Shown here: one piece after another, positions 24,771 through 34,050 of the stretch
How the letters are laid out: the number at the start of each line of letters is the position of its first letter
How positions within the stretch are numbered: the stretch's first letter is position 1
NCBI RefSeq assembly: GCF_000156235.1
Contig: NZ_DS996808.1
Location: 124,001 to 188,000, forward strand
DNA: 64,000 nt
Source: Pseudovibrio sp000156235
GTDB lineage: Bacteria; Pseudomonadota; Alphaproteobacteria; Rhizobiales; Stappiaceae
Direction: 5' to 3'
The notes under the pieces: model-generated
What the model was told of the DNA's origin: nothing
Seen by the model: only the letters and a program-made list of their open reading frames with translations
Database searches by the model: none
Position numbers and translations under genes: made by a program

Positions 24771-26978
24771 ATGCGAAAGACAATTGCGCTCTGGCTCGCC
24801 GCCGGAATAGTGGGATTTTGCATATTTCCCTGGTACTCAGTAGATAGCGGCTTTTGGTCTTTTAGCTGGTTGTTCAGCGAATTCCTCAGCGAAGACGCCG
24901 CACCTGCCCTCTTCCAAGCTCTGCTTTATAGCCGTTGGTGGTTTGTTCCATTGGCACTGGCATTCGTGGGCATTGCCCTGTCGTTTGCCGTGCTGAAAGA
25001 TGAACGCACCCGTGCAAAAGCCCTTGTTATTCTGTCCATTACAGGCATCGTTCTGTTGTTTGCGCAGGGCTTTGCAATTGGCAGAACCGGCCCTGAACTG
25101 TTCAATGATGCGCTTAACTTCGGTTCAGCTGCGTCTGGACAGATTGGCTTTGGTGCCGGTGCCATGCTCACCGCTGGCGCTCTGCTCTTCATCCTCACCA
25201 CCAGTATTTCAGGTCTTGGTCAGGGCCGCGGTGATGCGTTCATCGTTGGCAGTATCGGCCTCATCATTGCACTGGTCGTGACCTTCGTCTTCTATCCGGT
25301 TTCTCAAATCCTGATCCGCGCTTTTGAAGCATCAGATGGCAGTTTTGATATTACTGCCTTCTTTACCCGCTTCTTCTCCAGCGATATCTGGAGCCTTGCC
25401 TGTCTCGCTGGCGGCAAGACCTGCGGACCGGCATGGAACTCCGTTTTCCTCGCAGTGCTCACCGGTGCTGGTACAACCCTTCTCGGTCTCGCCTTTGCGT
25501 TGATCGCGACCAAAACCGCGTTTCCTGCGAAAAAGCTGCTGCGCGTTCTCACCATCATTCCAATCATCACTCCTCCCTTTGTGATTGGTCTTGCGCTGAT
25601 CCTTATGTTCGGTCGTGCTGGTGTAGTGACAGATGTGCTGCATGAGATGTTCGACATCTCCAAGAGCCGGTGGCTCTACGGCTTCTCCGGCATTTATCTC
25701 GCGCAGCTGCTTTCCTTTACGCCGATCGCGTTCCTTGTGCTGATTGGAGTGGTTGAGGGCGTCAGCCCATCCATGGAAGAAGCCTCTCAGACGCTGAACG
25801 CAACCCAGTGGCAAACGTTCAAGAACGTCACCTGGCCTTTAATGCGCCCGGGTCTGGCAAACGCCTTCCTACTGGGCTTCATTGAAAGTATTGCTGACTT
25901 TGGTAACCCGCTGGTTCTGGGCGGCAACTACAACGTCCTGTCTACCGAGATCTATTTCGCGATTGTGGGTGCTGTGGCTGATCCATCCCGTGCGGCTGTA
26001 CTTGCTGTGGTGTTGCTCATGCTCACCCTGTCTGCCTTCATCGCGCAGCGTCTCTGGCTCGGCAAGAAATCCTACGCAACGGTCACAGGTAAGGCTGACT
26101 CTGGCCAGCATTCTCCGCTGAACCCGGCTCTGAAGTGGGCTTGCTACGGTTTCGCGCTTCCTTGGGCAGCGTTCACCGCAGTTGTGTACTCTATGATTGT
26201 GTTTGGTAGCTTCGTGAAGCTTTGGGGTTACGACAACACCTTCACGCTGGATCACTACATCCGTGCGTTCTCCGTTAGCTTCAACAACGGCATTCGCTGG
26301 ACCGGTGTGGCATGGGACAGCTACTTCACCACGCTGACCATCTCCACTATCGCAGCTCCTCTGACTGCTGTTGTTGGCCTGCTCACCGCTTACCTACTGG
26401 TGCGTCAGAAGTTTGCTGGCAAGAACCTGTTTGAGTTCAGCACAATGCTCAGCTTTGCAATTCCGGGCACAGTGATTGGTGTGGCTTACATTATGGCCTT
26501 CAACACACCACCAATCGAGCTGACCGGCACCAGCATCATCCTGATCATCGTGTTCGTGTTCCGTAACATGCCAGTGGGTGTGCGTGGTGGTATCGCGGCA
26601 ATGTCCCAGCTGGATAAGAGCCTTGATGAAGCTTCTATCACTCTTGGTGCCAACAGCTTCGTCACCGTTCGCAAAGTGATCCTGCCACTGATGGGGCCGG
26701 CGATCCTCGCAGCACTGGCTTACAGCTTCGTTCGCGCCATTACTTCTGTGAGTGCGGTGATCTTCCTGGTGAGTGCACGCCACAACATGGCAACCTCGTT
26801 CATCGTAGGCCGTGTTGAGCATGGCGAGTACGGCATCGCGATCGCGTACTCCTCCGTGCTGATCATCACCATGCTTGTGGCAATCTTGCTGCTGCAACTC
26901 GTCATTGGGCAGCGCAAGTTGCGCCGTCAGAACCGTCTGCAAACCTCAAACAAGAACAAAGAGCTGGCTTCAGCTTAA
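24771..26978 (+). CDS. ABC permease, fused two-domain AfuB/FbpB-like
   Basis: 735 residues with two binding-protein-dependent permease domains. EAA-type loops appear as MEEASQTLNATQWQTFKNVT (first half) and SLDEASITLGANSFVTVRKV (second half), the duplicated layout of FbpB/AfuB. An extra N-terminal hydrophobic block of about 200 residues precedes the first domain. Start taken at ATG 24771 (MRKTIALWL) before the first helix; SD is weak and an upstream ATG at 24717 is possible but would add a poorly hydrophobic tail. Followed after 23 bases by the ATPase gene. Confidence 0.88.
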   Translation: MRKTIALWLAAGIVGFCIFPWYSVDSGFWSFSWLFSEFLSEDAAPALFQALLYSRWWFVPLALAFVGIALSFAVLKDERTRAKALVILSITGIVLLFAQGFAIGRTGPELFNDALNFGSAASGQIGFGAGAMLTAGALLFILTTSISGLGQGRGDAFIVGSIGLIIALVVTFVFYPVSQILIRAFEASDGSFDITAFFTRFFSSDIWSLACLAGGKTCGPAWNSVFLAVLTGAGTTLLGLAFALIATKTAFPAKKLLRVLTIIPIITPPFVIGLALILMFGRAGVVTDVLHEMFDISKSRWLYGFSGIYLAQLLSFTPIAFLVLIGVVEGVSPSMEEASQTLNATQWQTFKNVTWPLMRPGLANAFLLGFIESIADFGNPLVLGGNYNVLSTEIYFAIVGAVADPSRAAVLAVVLLMLTLSAFIAQRLWLGKKSYATVTGKADSGQHSPLNPALKWACYGFALPWAAFTAVVYSMIVFGSFVKLWGYDNTFTLDHYIRAFSVSFNNGIRWTGVAWDSYFTTLTISTIAAPLTAVVGLLTAYLLVRQKFAGKNLFEFSTMLSFAIPGTVIGVAYIMAFNTPPIELTGTSIILIIVFVFRNMPVGVRGGIAAMSQLDKSLDEASITLGANSFVTVRKVILPLMGPAILAALAYSFVRAITSVSAVIFLVSARHNMATSFIVGRVEHGEYGIAIAYSSVLIITMLVAILLLQLVIGQRKLRRQNRLQTSNKNKELASA

Positions 26979-27001
26979 TCCTAGAGTTTCTGGAGTAAAT
27001 C

Positions 27002-28072
27002 ATGTCTATTATGCAAAAAGCAGGCTCTGTACAGTTCCGGGATGTTGTCAAAAAATACGGTTCTGTCACCGCACTGAAGCCTCTCAATCTGGAAATCCAG
27101 CAGGGTGAGCTTGTCACTCTGCTGGGGCCAAGTGGTTGCGGTAAAACCACCACCCTGCGTCTCATCGCAGGTCTGGAAGCCGCTACTGAAGGTACCATCT
27201 ACATCGGCGGCAAGGATGTCACTCACCTGACTGCGACCTACCGCAATGTCTCTATGGTGTTCCAGTCCTACGCCTTGTTCCCGCACATGAGCGTTGTCGA
27301 CAACGTGTCTTACGGTCTGCGCGTCAACAAGGTGCCAGCCAAGGAAGCCAAAGCCAAAGCGGAAGAAGGTTTGGCAATGGTTGGTCTTGCTGGCTACGGT
27401 GAGCGCCTTCCATCCGAGCTTTCCGGTGGTCAGCAGCAGCGTGTGGCGGTTGCCCGTGCTGTGGTTCTGGAGCCAGAAGTTCTGCTGCTGGATGAACCGC
27501 TCTCTAACCTTGATGCGAAGCTGCGGCGTCACGTGCGTGAAGAGATCCGCGAGATCCAGCAGAAGCTAGGTCTGACTGCTGTCTATGTGACGCACGATCA
27601 GGAAGAAGCAATGGCTGTTTCTGACCGCATCATCGTGATGAACAAAGCAGAGATTGCACAGTCCGGTACCCCACGTGAGCTCTATAACCAGCCAAACTCA
27701 GCGTTTATTGCTGACTTTATTGGTGACGCAAACGTGGTGGACTGTGAAATTGCAGGTTTCGGCGAAGGCACCGTTTCGCTGAATGTTGGTGGGGCATCTG
27801 TTGTGTTGCCTTACTCCGGTCCGGCCTGCAAGCATGGAAAGCTGGCGATCCGTCCGGAAGGAATCTCCGTATCTCAGAATGCGACCAATGGTATTGCTGC
27901 TGGCGTCTCCTATGCAGCTTATCTCGGCAACCAGATCCAGTACTCCCTCAACACTGGTATGGGCAAGTTGTTCGCCATTGATCACAACCTGAGTGCAACT
28001 GTGGTTCCAACAGGCACAGAAGCCTTCATCCACCTGAAAGAAGAGGGGCTGGCCTTTTTGCCAGAAGCATAA
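27002..28072 (+). CDS. ABC ATP-binding protein, AfuC/FbpC-like
   Basis: 356 residues. Walker A GPSGCGKTT, Q-loop MVFQSYALFPHM, signature LSGGQQQR, Walker B VLLLDEPLSNLD, switch His in VTHDQEEAMAV, then a C-terminal TOBE-like domain from about residue 280. Matches ATPases of polyamine/iron/sugar-phosphate importers. GGAG lies 8 bases before the ATG. A strong terminator follows the gene. Confidence 0.92.
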   Translation: MSIMQKAGSVQFRDVVKKYGSVTALKPLNLEIQQGELVTLLGPSGCGKTTTLRLIAGLEAATEGTIYIGGKDVTHLTATYRNVSMVFQSYALFPHMSVVDNVSYGLRVNKVPAKEAKAKAEEGLAMVGLAGYGERLPSELSGGQQQRVAVARAVVLEPEVLLLDEPLSNLDAKLRRHVREEIREIQQKLGLTAVYVTHDQEEAMAVSDRIIVMNKAEIAQSGTPRELYNQPNSAFIADFIGDANVVDCEIAGFGEGTVSLNVGGASVVLPYSGPACKHGKLAIRPEGISVSQNATNGIAAGVSYAAYLGNQIQYSLNTGMGKLFAIDHNLSATVVPTGTEAFIHLKEEGLAFLPEA

Positions 28073-28114
28073 GGGCTAGGACGGCCACCTCCATCCGATC
28101 CCTCTCTTCTCTAG

Positions 28115-28150
28115 AAGAAGCCCGGAGATCCCCCTCTCCGGGCTTCTTTA
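28115..28150 (+). terminator. Intrinsic terminator of the AfuABC-like operon
   Basis: 14-bp perfect stem, 28115-28128 with 28135-28148, loop TCCCCC, ending in TTTA. Confidence 0.85.
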
Positions 28151-28262
28151 CGTCTGGCTCATGAGAATATGCGGGGTGCATGAGGTGTGGATACCCGCAT
28201 AAGCTGTACTTACCTGCGATTGCTCGTTAGGTTTAATTGGCCTGCAGTTTTGGGAGGTGGCG

Positions 28263-29354
28263 ATGGCGAAGAACATAGTGGTGTTTTCAGACGGGACCGG
28301 TCAAGAGGGTGGCGATGGTCCGGATACGAACGTCTATAAGCTCTTCAAAATCTGCGAAAACAGAACCAAGCGACAGGTGCTGTTCTATGATCGTGGTCTG
28401 GGGACCAAAGCCCATCGCTCTCGCCTCACACGGTTTTTGGGCAATGCCACGGGATTTGGCATCAGCAAGAACCTGAAGGAATGCTACCAGTTCATTTTCG
28501 AGAACTATCAGGCGAAGGATAAGATTTACCTGTTTGGCTTCAGCCGTGGCGCCACCACCGTGCGGAGCCTTGCAGGTTTTATCGAGATGTTTGGCATCCT
28601 CCCGAAATCCCGCCCTGAGCTGATCGACCAAGCCTACAAGATCTATCAGATCAGTGATGGCCATTTGAGGAAGGCCAAGGCGCAGGAGTTTCGTGAAAAG
28701 CACCACAACATGTGGGCGGAGATTGAGTTTATCGGCGTGTGGGACACCGTTGCGGCGCTCGGCCTGCCATGGAAGCCGCTTTCAGCTGCCATCAACAAAC
28801 TCCCCGGCTTCAAACACGAGTTCCATGACCTGACTTTGCCCGCAGCGGTGAAGAATGCCTACCACGCGCTCTCCATTGATGACGAGCGTGAGGTGTTCCA
28901 TCCCGTTTTGTGGAACGAGAGTACAGCTCCCAACCAGATTATGCAGCAGACGTGGTTTGCAGGTGTGCATACGGATGTTGGGGGTGGTTATGAGGATTCC
29001 CGTCTCTCTGACATCACCTTCAATTGGATGCTGGAGCATGCTGAGCGCAATGGCCTGCGCATTCACGACGGCAGCCGTAAAGCGGTGAGTGCCAAGATGA
29101 ACCCGGATGAAACCGGTACCATCCATAACCCGCGTGAGGGTATCTTTGAGTACATCTACAAAGTGAAGCAGCGTGCGTGGCCGAGGTTGGACTTAAACGC
29201 ACGAGAGCGTGGGCAGCCGCATGTTCATCCAAGTGTGTTCAAGCGAGCGGATAATCCTGAGATGAGCTACAAGCCGTGGATGATGGAGAAGAACCCGATC
29301 GAAGAGCCTCCGATCAAACGCACGGCTCAGGCGCGAGAAACAGAGGCGACTTAG
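28263..29354 (+). CDS. DUF2235 alpha/beta-hydrolase-like protein
   Basis: 363 residues. It has the DUF2235 pattern: VVFSDGTGQEGG at the N-terminus, NVYKLFKI, LFYDRGLGT, then the nucleophile elbow GFSRGATTVRSLAGFI (GxSxG), IGVWDTVAALGLP and HTDVGGGY. DUF2235 includes type VI secretion phospholipase effectors (Tle1) and housekeeping relatives. I see no VgrG, PAAR or immunity gene nearby, so an effector role is not supported. GTG and ATG starts are adjacent; the ATG at 28263 has GGGAGG at good spacing. Confidence 0.82.
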   Translation: MAKNIVVFSDGTGQEGGDGPDTNVYKLFKICENRTKRQVLFYDRGLGTKAHRSRLTRFLGNATGFGISKNLKECYQFIFENYQAKDKIYLFGFSRGATTVRSLAGFIEMFGILPKSRPELIDQAYKIYQISDGHLRKAKAQEFREKHHNMWAEIEFIGVWDTVAALGLPWKPLSAAINKLPGFKHEFHDLTLPAAVKNAYHALSIDDEREVFHPVLWNESTAPNQIMQQTWFAGVHTDVGGGYEDSRLSDITFNWMLEHAERNGLRIHDGSRKAVSAKMNPDETGTIHNPREGIFEYIYKVKQRAWPRLDLNARERGQPHVHPSVFKRADNPEMSYKPWMMEKNPIEEPPIKRTAQARETEAT

Positions 29355-29359
29355 TCATG

Positions 29360-29390
29360 AAAAAGCCGGAGCAGATGTTGCCGCTCCGGC
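29360..29390 (-). terminator. Terminator of the cytochrome operon
   Basis: GCCGGAGC at 29365-29372 pairs with GCTCCGGC at 29383-29390; read on the minus strand it is followed by TTTTT. Lies just beyond the stop of the b561 gene. Confidence 0.75.
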
Positions 29391-29407
29391 CTGAAAATTT
29401 GCGTTAA

Positions 29408-30013
29408 TCACTTGGCTTTCCGGTGACCCGTAATCATTGGTGTGACGAGGTCTTCCTTCTTCCAGAAACGGTAGAAGAAGATAGCTGCCACATGCAGGAT
29501 CACCAGAATAAGCGTTGCGCGGGCCAGAATGCCGTGCCACGCCAATGCGGTGCGGGCGCTGTCGATGCCCACCCACGAGGCGAACGGCCCGACATTAATG
29601 TAGTCTTCTGGATCCACGAACAATCCTAGCGCCGCCTGCGCTCCGATGACACCCAGCAAAAGGAAAACGAACAGGCCGCCGAGCGGATTATGTCCTTTCC
29701 AGTTGCTTGCCTGCCGTTTTGGCAGTTTGGCGATGTAACAGAACAGTGCTTTGGGGCTATAAATGAAGCTTGAGAAACGGGCTGTCTCTGACCCGATGAA
29801 ACCCCAAATCAGACGGAACACAATGAGCGCGAGCACTGCATAGCCAAACCAGAAGTGCAGCGTCATTATGTCGGGCCCGAACTTGCCCAAACCCCACGCG
29901 GCAGCCACACAGCCTGCAAAGAGCCAGTGGAACAGGCGCAGCGGCAGATCCCAGATACGGGTGCCTTTTTTCTCCTGCGTTTCCAAAGGATGATCAGTGC
30001 TCGCAGTCGTCAT
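29408..30013 (-). CDS. Cytochrome b561-family membrane protein
   Basis: 201 residues with four membrane helices and conserved His residues for two b-type haems: RLFHWLFAG (helix 1), TLHFWFGY, and ALAWHGILARATLILVILHV in the last helices. Such proteins pass electrons between quinol and a periplasmic c-type cytochrome. It starts 4 bases after the cytochrome c' gene, so the two are probably a redox pair. Confidence 0.9.
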   Translation of the reverse strand: MTTASTDHPLETQEKKGTRIWDLPLRLFHWLFAGCVAAAWGLGKFGPDIMTLHFWFGYAVLALIVFRLIWGFIGSETARFSSFIYSPKALFCYIAKLPKRQASNWKGHNPLGGLFVFLLLGVIGAQAALGLFVDPEDYINVGPFASWVGIDSARTALAWHGILARATLILVILHVAAIFFYRFWKKEDLVTPMITGHRKAK

Positions 30014-30016
30014 TTC

Positions 30017-30478
30017 TTAAAAGTCCTTTGCGCGGAATTCTTTGTGGCAACCTTTGCAAGTGCCGCCCAGTTGGCCGAGTGCTTTGCCCAGTGCAGGACG
30101 GCCTTCGCCAGCGACTTCGTTGAGTGCAACAAGTGCCTGATAGAAGTCTTTTCCTTTGGCCTGATAGCCAGCCATGTCTTCCCAGATCACTGGACGAGCA
30201 CGGGTTTTGCCTGGCAGGTCAGCGTTTGAGGTGCCTGGCATGTAAAGGCCTGCTGCGTTGTAGCTTGCAACTGTCATCATGTTGCCTGCAGCTGCTTTTG
30301 CTTTCTCGGCGCTGTACTCAACTTCGCCTTTGGCCATCGCTGCCAGTGCACCCATGTCATGGCCAAGCAGAGTGAAGTAAGCGCGGCGTGCGTCGACCAC
30401 GTCTTCTTTGTTGGCATCGGCTGCATAAGCCGTTGTTGCAGTCATGGCGACCAGTGCGGTGATCAATAGTTTACGCAT
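30017..30478 (-). CDS. Cytochrome c' family protein
   Basis: 153 residues with a Sec signal peptide (MRKLLITALVAMTATTAYAA) and a single haem motif CKGCH at residues 141-145 near the C-terminus, as in four-helix cytochromes c'. The family binds NO and CO in the periplasm and helps NO resistance or electron transfer. Operon with the b561 gene. Confidence 0.9.
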   Translation of the reverse strand: MRKLLITALVAMTATTAYAADANKEDVVDARRAYFTLLGHDMGALAAMAKGEVEYSAEKAKAAAGNMMTVASYNAAGLYMPGTSNADLPGKTRARPVIWEDMAGYQAKGKDFYQALVALNEVAGEGRPALGKALGQLGGTCKGCHKEFRAKDF

Positions 30479-30561
30479 GGATTTCTCCGTGTTTGGTGAT
30501 TGGAAAGTAATTGATGAGGTTTGGTTGGTTTTGTTTGTCTTATTGGAAATATAGTTTTCTC

Positions 30562-30580
30562 ATCTGATTGAAGATCAGAT
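30562..30580. promoter_or_regulatory. Inverted repeat upstream of cytochrome c' gene
   Basis: ATCTGAT at 30562-30568 and ATCAGAT at 30574-30580, 5-base spacer, about 84 bases upstream of the cytochrome c' start. Candidate operator; the rest of the 265-base gap up to devA shows no gene I can support. Confidence 0.4.
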
Positions 30581-30743
30581 CGGATCTTTTATGTATTCCT
30601 GCTGTATCTATGTATATGCCCGTATAAGCCGCGTTTGTGCTTGTCTTCGCTGAGAATAGATGAGCAAAACAACGCTTCAATGGGAATGTTGTAATAGTTT
30701 GTCGCAAGGTGTAACGGGCGCCTGCATGTTTCAGTTGGTGAGA

Positions 30744-31460
30744 TCATGCGGGCACAGCCTCCTCAACCAGATGCCCTTCATCCATGGTCAGAATACGGTC
30801 CGCCAGTTGCAGGATACGGTTGTCGTGAGTGACCATTACGGTGGTGATGCCACGCTTGTCGCCCAGCTCCTTCAGCAGCTCGACCACGGTCAGGCCAGTG
30901 TCCTTATCCAGTGCCGCTGTGGGTTCATCCGCGAACACGATATCCGGTGAGGAAACCAGAGCACGTGCAATAGCAACGCGTTGTTTTTGGCCGCCGGAAA
31001 GGTGAGCTGGCAGATAGTCGAGCCGGTCTTCCAGTCCCAGCAAACTCAGCATGTGCCGGGCTGCTTTTTCCTGTTGCGCAGCATCTACTATTGCCTTCAC
31101 TCCGCTCTGATGCACCTGAAGGCCCATCAGCACGTTTTGTGTTGCGGTCAGGCTTTCATGTAGATTGTGGGCCTGAAAAATAAAGCCAAGACGACGGCGC
31201 AGCATGATCTTCATGGTCTCATCCGCGCCATGCAGCTCATGACCTAGTAAGGAAAGCTGACCTTTTTGTACGTCGCGCAAGCAGCCCATCAGAGTCAGCA
31301 ATGTTGTTTTGCCGGAACCTGATGGCCCCATCAGCACTGTCAGGCTGCCTTTTTCGATTTCAAAGTTGACGTCAAAGATCGCCTGCTTGCGCGCTTCCCC
31401 TTCACCAAACCAATGACTGAGGCCAGAAACGCTGATCGGGGCGTGTGGTGTGTATGTCAT
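30744..31460 (-). CDS. devA: DevA-type ABC exporter ATPase
   Basis: 238 residues. Walker A GPSGSGKTT, Q-loop FIFQAHNLHESLTA, signature LSGGQKQR, Walker B IVFADEPTAALD, switch His in VTHD. The Q-loop FQAHNLHESLT and the neighbouring FtsX-fold permease and HlyD-like adaptor match the DevBCA glycolipid/peptide exporter type. Last gene of devB-devC-devA. Confidence 0.9.
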   Translation of the reverse strand: MTYTPHAPISVSGLSHWFGEGEARKQAIFDVNFEIEKGSLTVLMGPSGSGKTTLLTLMGCLRDVQKGQLSLLGHELHGADETMKIMLRRRLGFIFQAHNLHESLTATQNVLMGLQVHQSGVKAIVDAAQQEKAARHMLSLLGLEDRLDYLPAHLSGGQKQRVAIARALVSSPDIVFADEPTAALDKDTGLTVVELLKELGDKRGITTVMVTHDNRILQLADRILTMDEGHLVEEAVPA

Positions 31461-31468
31461 GCAGCCCC

Positions 31469-32644
31469 CTAGAACAGATCAGCCGGATCAGCATGTGCCA
31501 ATCGACGTGTTGCGATGGTTCCGGAAAGGGCGCAGGCCGCGAGTGTGCCAACAAATACGATCAGCGCACGAGCCAGTGTTAATCCCACAGGTAGTCCGGA
31601 CTTCAGCGCCAGCATTTTGTAAATGCCCGTTGCTGCCAGTGCGCCGGGGAAAAAGCCAAGCACGGCAAGGATCATGGCTTCCTCAAAGATGATGCCGAGG
31701 AAGAAACCCTGGCTGAAGCCCATGGCTTTGAAGGTGGCGTATTCTTTCAGATGATCGGCGACATCTGTGCTGAGAACCTGATAAACAATGACGATCCCTA
31801 CAAGCACGCCAATGATGGTGCCAAAGCCAAAGATGATACCAACCGGCTTTTCTGAGGTCTGGTAGGCTTGCTCATCTGCCGCAGCTTTGGCAAAGCTTCT
31901 GATTTTCAGCGTATCTGTCGGCAGAACCTGCTTCAGCAGCTCAACAGCTCGCTCAACAGAGGCGCCGGGTTGCACTTTCAGCAGGATGTGGTCTGGTGCG
32001 CCGGAACTGCGTGAAGGAGACAAACGCAGGACGCTTTGGTCGGACATAACCAGATTGCCGTCAGCACTAAAACCGGCGCCAATTTGCAAGGTGCCGATCA
32101 GTTTGATCTGGCGGTTGTTCATTTCAAAGATTGCGGGTGTTTCTGGTGAGAGTGAGTTGAAGAACTCTTCCGTCCCACCTCGTGTCTTACGGTCAACCAG
32201 CGCCGTATCCGGAAGGGCTAATTGCAGGAACTGAGGCCGCAGCACAGGTGCCATAAAGTCGATGGCTTCAATAGGAAGACCCACCAACTGCAAACCTGCA
32301 ATCTGATCTTCCTGCACACGCCAGTCGACTTTGGTGATGTAAACCGGCGCAGCTGAAGCCACTTCCGGCACCGTCAGCGCTTGCAACATATGCACGCGGG
32401 CGACGTTACCGCCTTCAGTCAGAGATTTGGCATCGGAGGCAGAGATGAGAATATCCGCCTCAAACAGCTCGTAGGGCTGTAGTGTAGAGCCAGTCAGCGC
32501 GCCCATCATGCCGAGCTGCACGAACACCAGCACGTTGGCGAACGCAACACCCGCCAGAGCCGCAGCGAAGCGCCCTTTATTGTGTGTCAGCTGCAACCAG
32601 CCTATGGGCAAGCGGCCCAGCAGCCATGTGAGAAAGCGGGTCAC
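31469..32644 (-). CDS. devC: DevC-type ABC exporter permease (FtsX fold)
   Basis: 391 residues. One N-terminal membrane helix (RFAAALAGVAFANVLVFVQL), a large periplasmic domain to about residue 265, then three C-terminal helices including GIIFGFGTIIGVLVGIVIVY and an FtsX-like GFFLGIIFEEAMILAVLGF segment. Its GTG start overlaps the devB stop by 4 bases. Confidence 0.9.
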   Translation of the reverse strand: MTRFLTWLLGRLPIGWLQLTHNKGRFAAALAGVAFANVLVFVQLGMMGALTGSTLQPYELFEADILISASDAKSLTEGGNVARVHMLQALTVPEVASAAPVYITKVDWRVQEDQIAGLQLVGLPIEAIDFMAPVLRPQFLQLALPDTALVDRKTRGGTEEFFNSLSPETPAIFEMNNRQIKLIGTLQIGAGFSADGNLVMSDQSVLRLSPSRSSGAPDHILLKVQPGASVERAVELLKQVLPTDTLKIRSFAKAAADEQAYQTSEKPVGIIFGFGTIIGVLVGIVIVYQVLSTDVADHLKEYATFKAMGFSQGFFLGIIFEEAMILAVLGFFPGALAATGIYKMLALKSGLPVGLTLARALIVFVGTLAACALSGTIATRRLAHADPADLF

Positions 32645-33870
32645 TTGGTGTCCCTCTCAGATGCAGGCTGAAAGTAGCCGAGGATTTCCAGATTGGTCAG
32701 GTTTGCTGCTAGCTCAGAGGATGTCTCATCCAGTGTGACGACAACCGTCACCACACGTGCATCGGTGTTTGCAGCTGGATCTACGCTGATGATGTTCTGG
32801 CGACCTACAATCAGGCCGATCTCTGTCAATGTCCCACGCAGTTCCTGCGCCAGAGCTTCGGCCCGCAAAACCACCGCATCACCAATGTTCAGGCGACCGA
32901 TCTGGTTCTGGTAAATCTCCATCTCAGCGGTCATCTCACGGGTGTTGCCGAACTCGATCAGACCCGCAGAAGATGGTCGCTCACCGGGTTGCACCAGAAG
33001 GTCAAGAACTGTGCCATCAAAGGGCGCGCGAACGATGGATTTCTCCAGATTTACTTCAGCTGTGCGCAGAGCGATCTGAGAGGACTGAAGCTTGCGCTTG
33101 GCAAGTTCCACATCCGCCTGAGAGATATCCGCCGTGCTGCTGTATCGCTTGAGCGTCGCTTCTTTGCGGGCTACATCTAGTAACGCGCTTTCTGCTTCCG
33201 CCTTTGCGCGATCCAGTTGAGCCTCTGTCACAACCTTGCGAGCAAACAGGGACTTTGTGCGTTCCAGTTCGGCGCGTGCCAGATCTGCATTGGTTTTGGC
33301 ACGGTTCAGGTCTGCTTCGTTCTCAACCTGACTGGCTTTGATGGAAAGCTGAACTTGGCTGAGCGAGGCTTCAGAAACTGCTACCTCAGCTTTTGCTGCT
33401 TCAACACTTGCCTCCAAAGACGGACGATTGTCGAGGGATGCCAGGATAGTACCCTTCTTAACCCAATCTCCGACTGAAACGGGAAGGTCCGCAATGCGGG
33501 CATCCCCTGCCCCAAATGGCAGAGCGATTGTTGACACGCCGTCCCGCGGGATCAACTTGCCAAGCGCGACGACAGCACCTGCTTCCAGCGCTTTGATGTC
33601 TTCTGGTGTAACGGTTGTATTGATGGGAACAGCGATTTTCTGATCACTTCCTCCCCCCGGTTCAAGGCCCGTCATTTCATAGAACAGGCGTAGGCCAGCG
33701 GGTTGGAAGTACATGCCCATGACTCCACCAGTGAACATGATGGCGATGAAAACAGGGATGAGCAGAATGATCCGCTTGAACGGCAAGCCCTTGCGTGCCT
33801 TACCAGAAATAGAAGAAATGCCAGTGTCTTCTAAAGGCAAATCTTTGTTTGGCGCATTGTGATGGGTCAC
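32641..33870 (-). CDS. devB: HlyD/DevB-type membrane fusion protein
   Basis: 409 residues. Membrane anchor near residues 33-53 (ILLIPVFIAIMFTGGVMGMYF), biotinyl-lipoyl-like strands (VSVGDWVKKGTILASLDNRP), a long alpha-hairpin of coiled coil about residues 145-255, and a closing VRAPFDGTVLDLLVQPGERP segment. Bridges the inner-membrane DevCA pump to an outer-membrane channel. GTG start with AGGTGG upstream. No TolC-like gene is present in the window. Confidence 0.88.
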   Translation of the reverse strand: MTHHNAPNKDLPLEDTGISSISGKARKGLPFKRIILLIPVFIAIMFTGGVMGMYFQPAGLRLFYEMTGLEPGGGSDQKIAVPINTTVTPEDIKALEAGAVVALGKLIPRDGVSTIALPFGAGDARIADLPVSVGDWVKKGTILASLDNRPSLEASVEAAKAEVAVSEASLSQVQLSIKASQVENEADLNRAKTNADLARAELERTKSLFARKVVTEAQLDRAKAEAESALLDVARKEATLKRYSSTADISQADVELAKRKLQSSQIALRTAEVNLEKSIVRAPFDGTVLDLLVQPGERPSSAGLIEFGNTREMTAEMEIYQNQIGRLNIGDAVVLRAEALAQELRGTLTEIGLIVGRQNIISVDPAANTDARVVTVVVTLDETSSELAANLTNLEILGYFQPASERDTK

Positions 33871-34009
33871 AGGACCACCTCTGCTGTGACTTGTTAGTTA
33901 TTACTTTCTAATATTCTAATATGAAGTTCACGCAACCCAAAAAATGTACAGATTTGTAACACAGGTGGATTTTGGGTTTTGGGAGCGGAAGGGGATGTCT
34001 GGAAAGTGC

Positions 34010-34035
34010 CCGAGCTGTCCCAATGGACAGCCCGG
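34010..34035 (-). terminator. Stem-loop after the chemoreceptor gene
   Basis: GCTGTCC (34014-34020) pairs with GGACAGC (34025-34031), extended by CCG/CGG around one mismatch. Weak T content on the minus strand. Confidence 0.4.
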
Positions 34036-34050
34036 TTAATCTCAAGCCAA

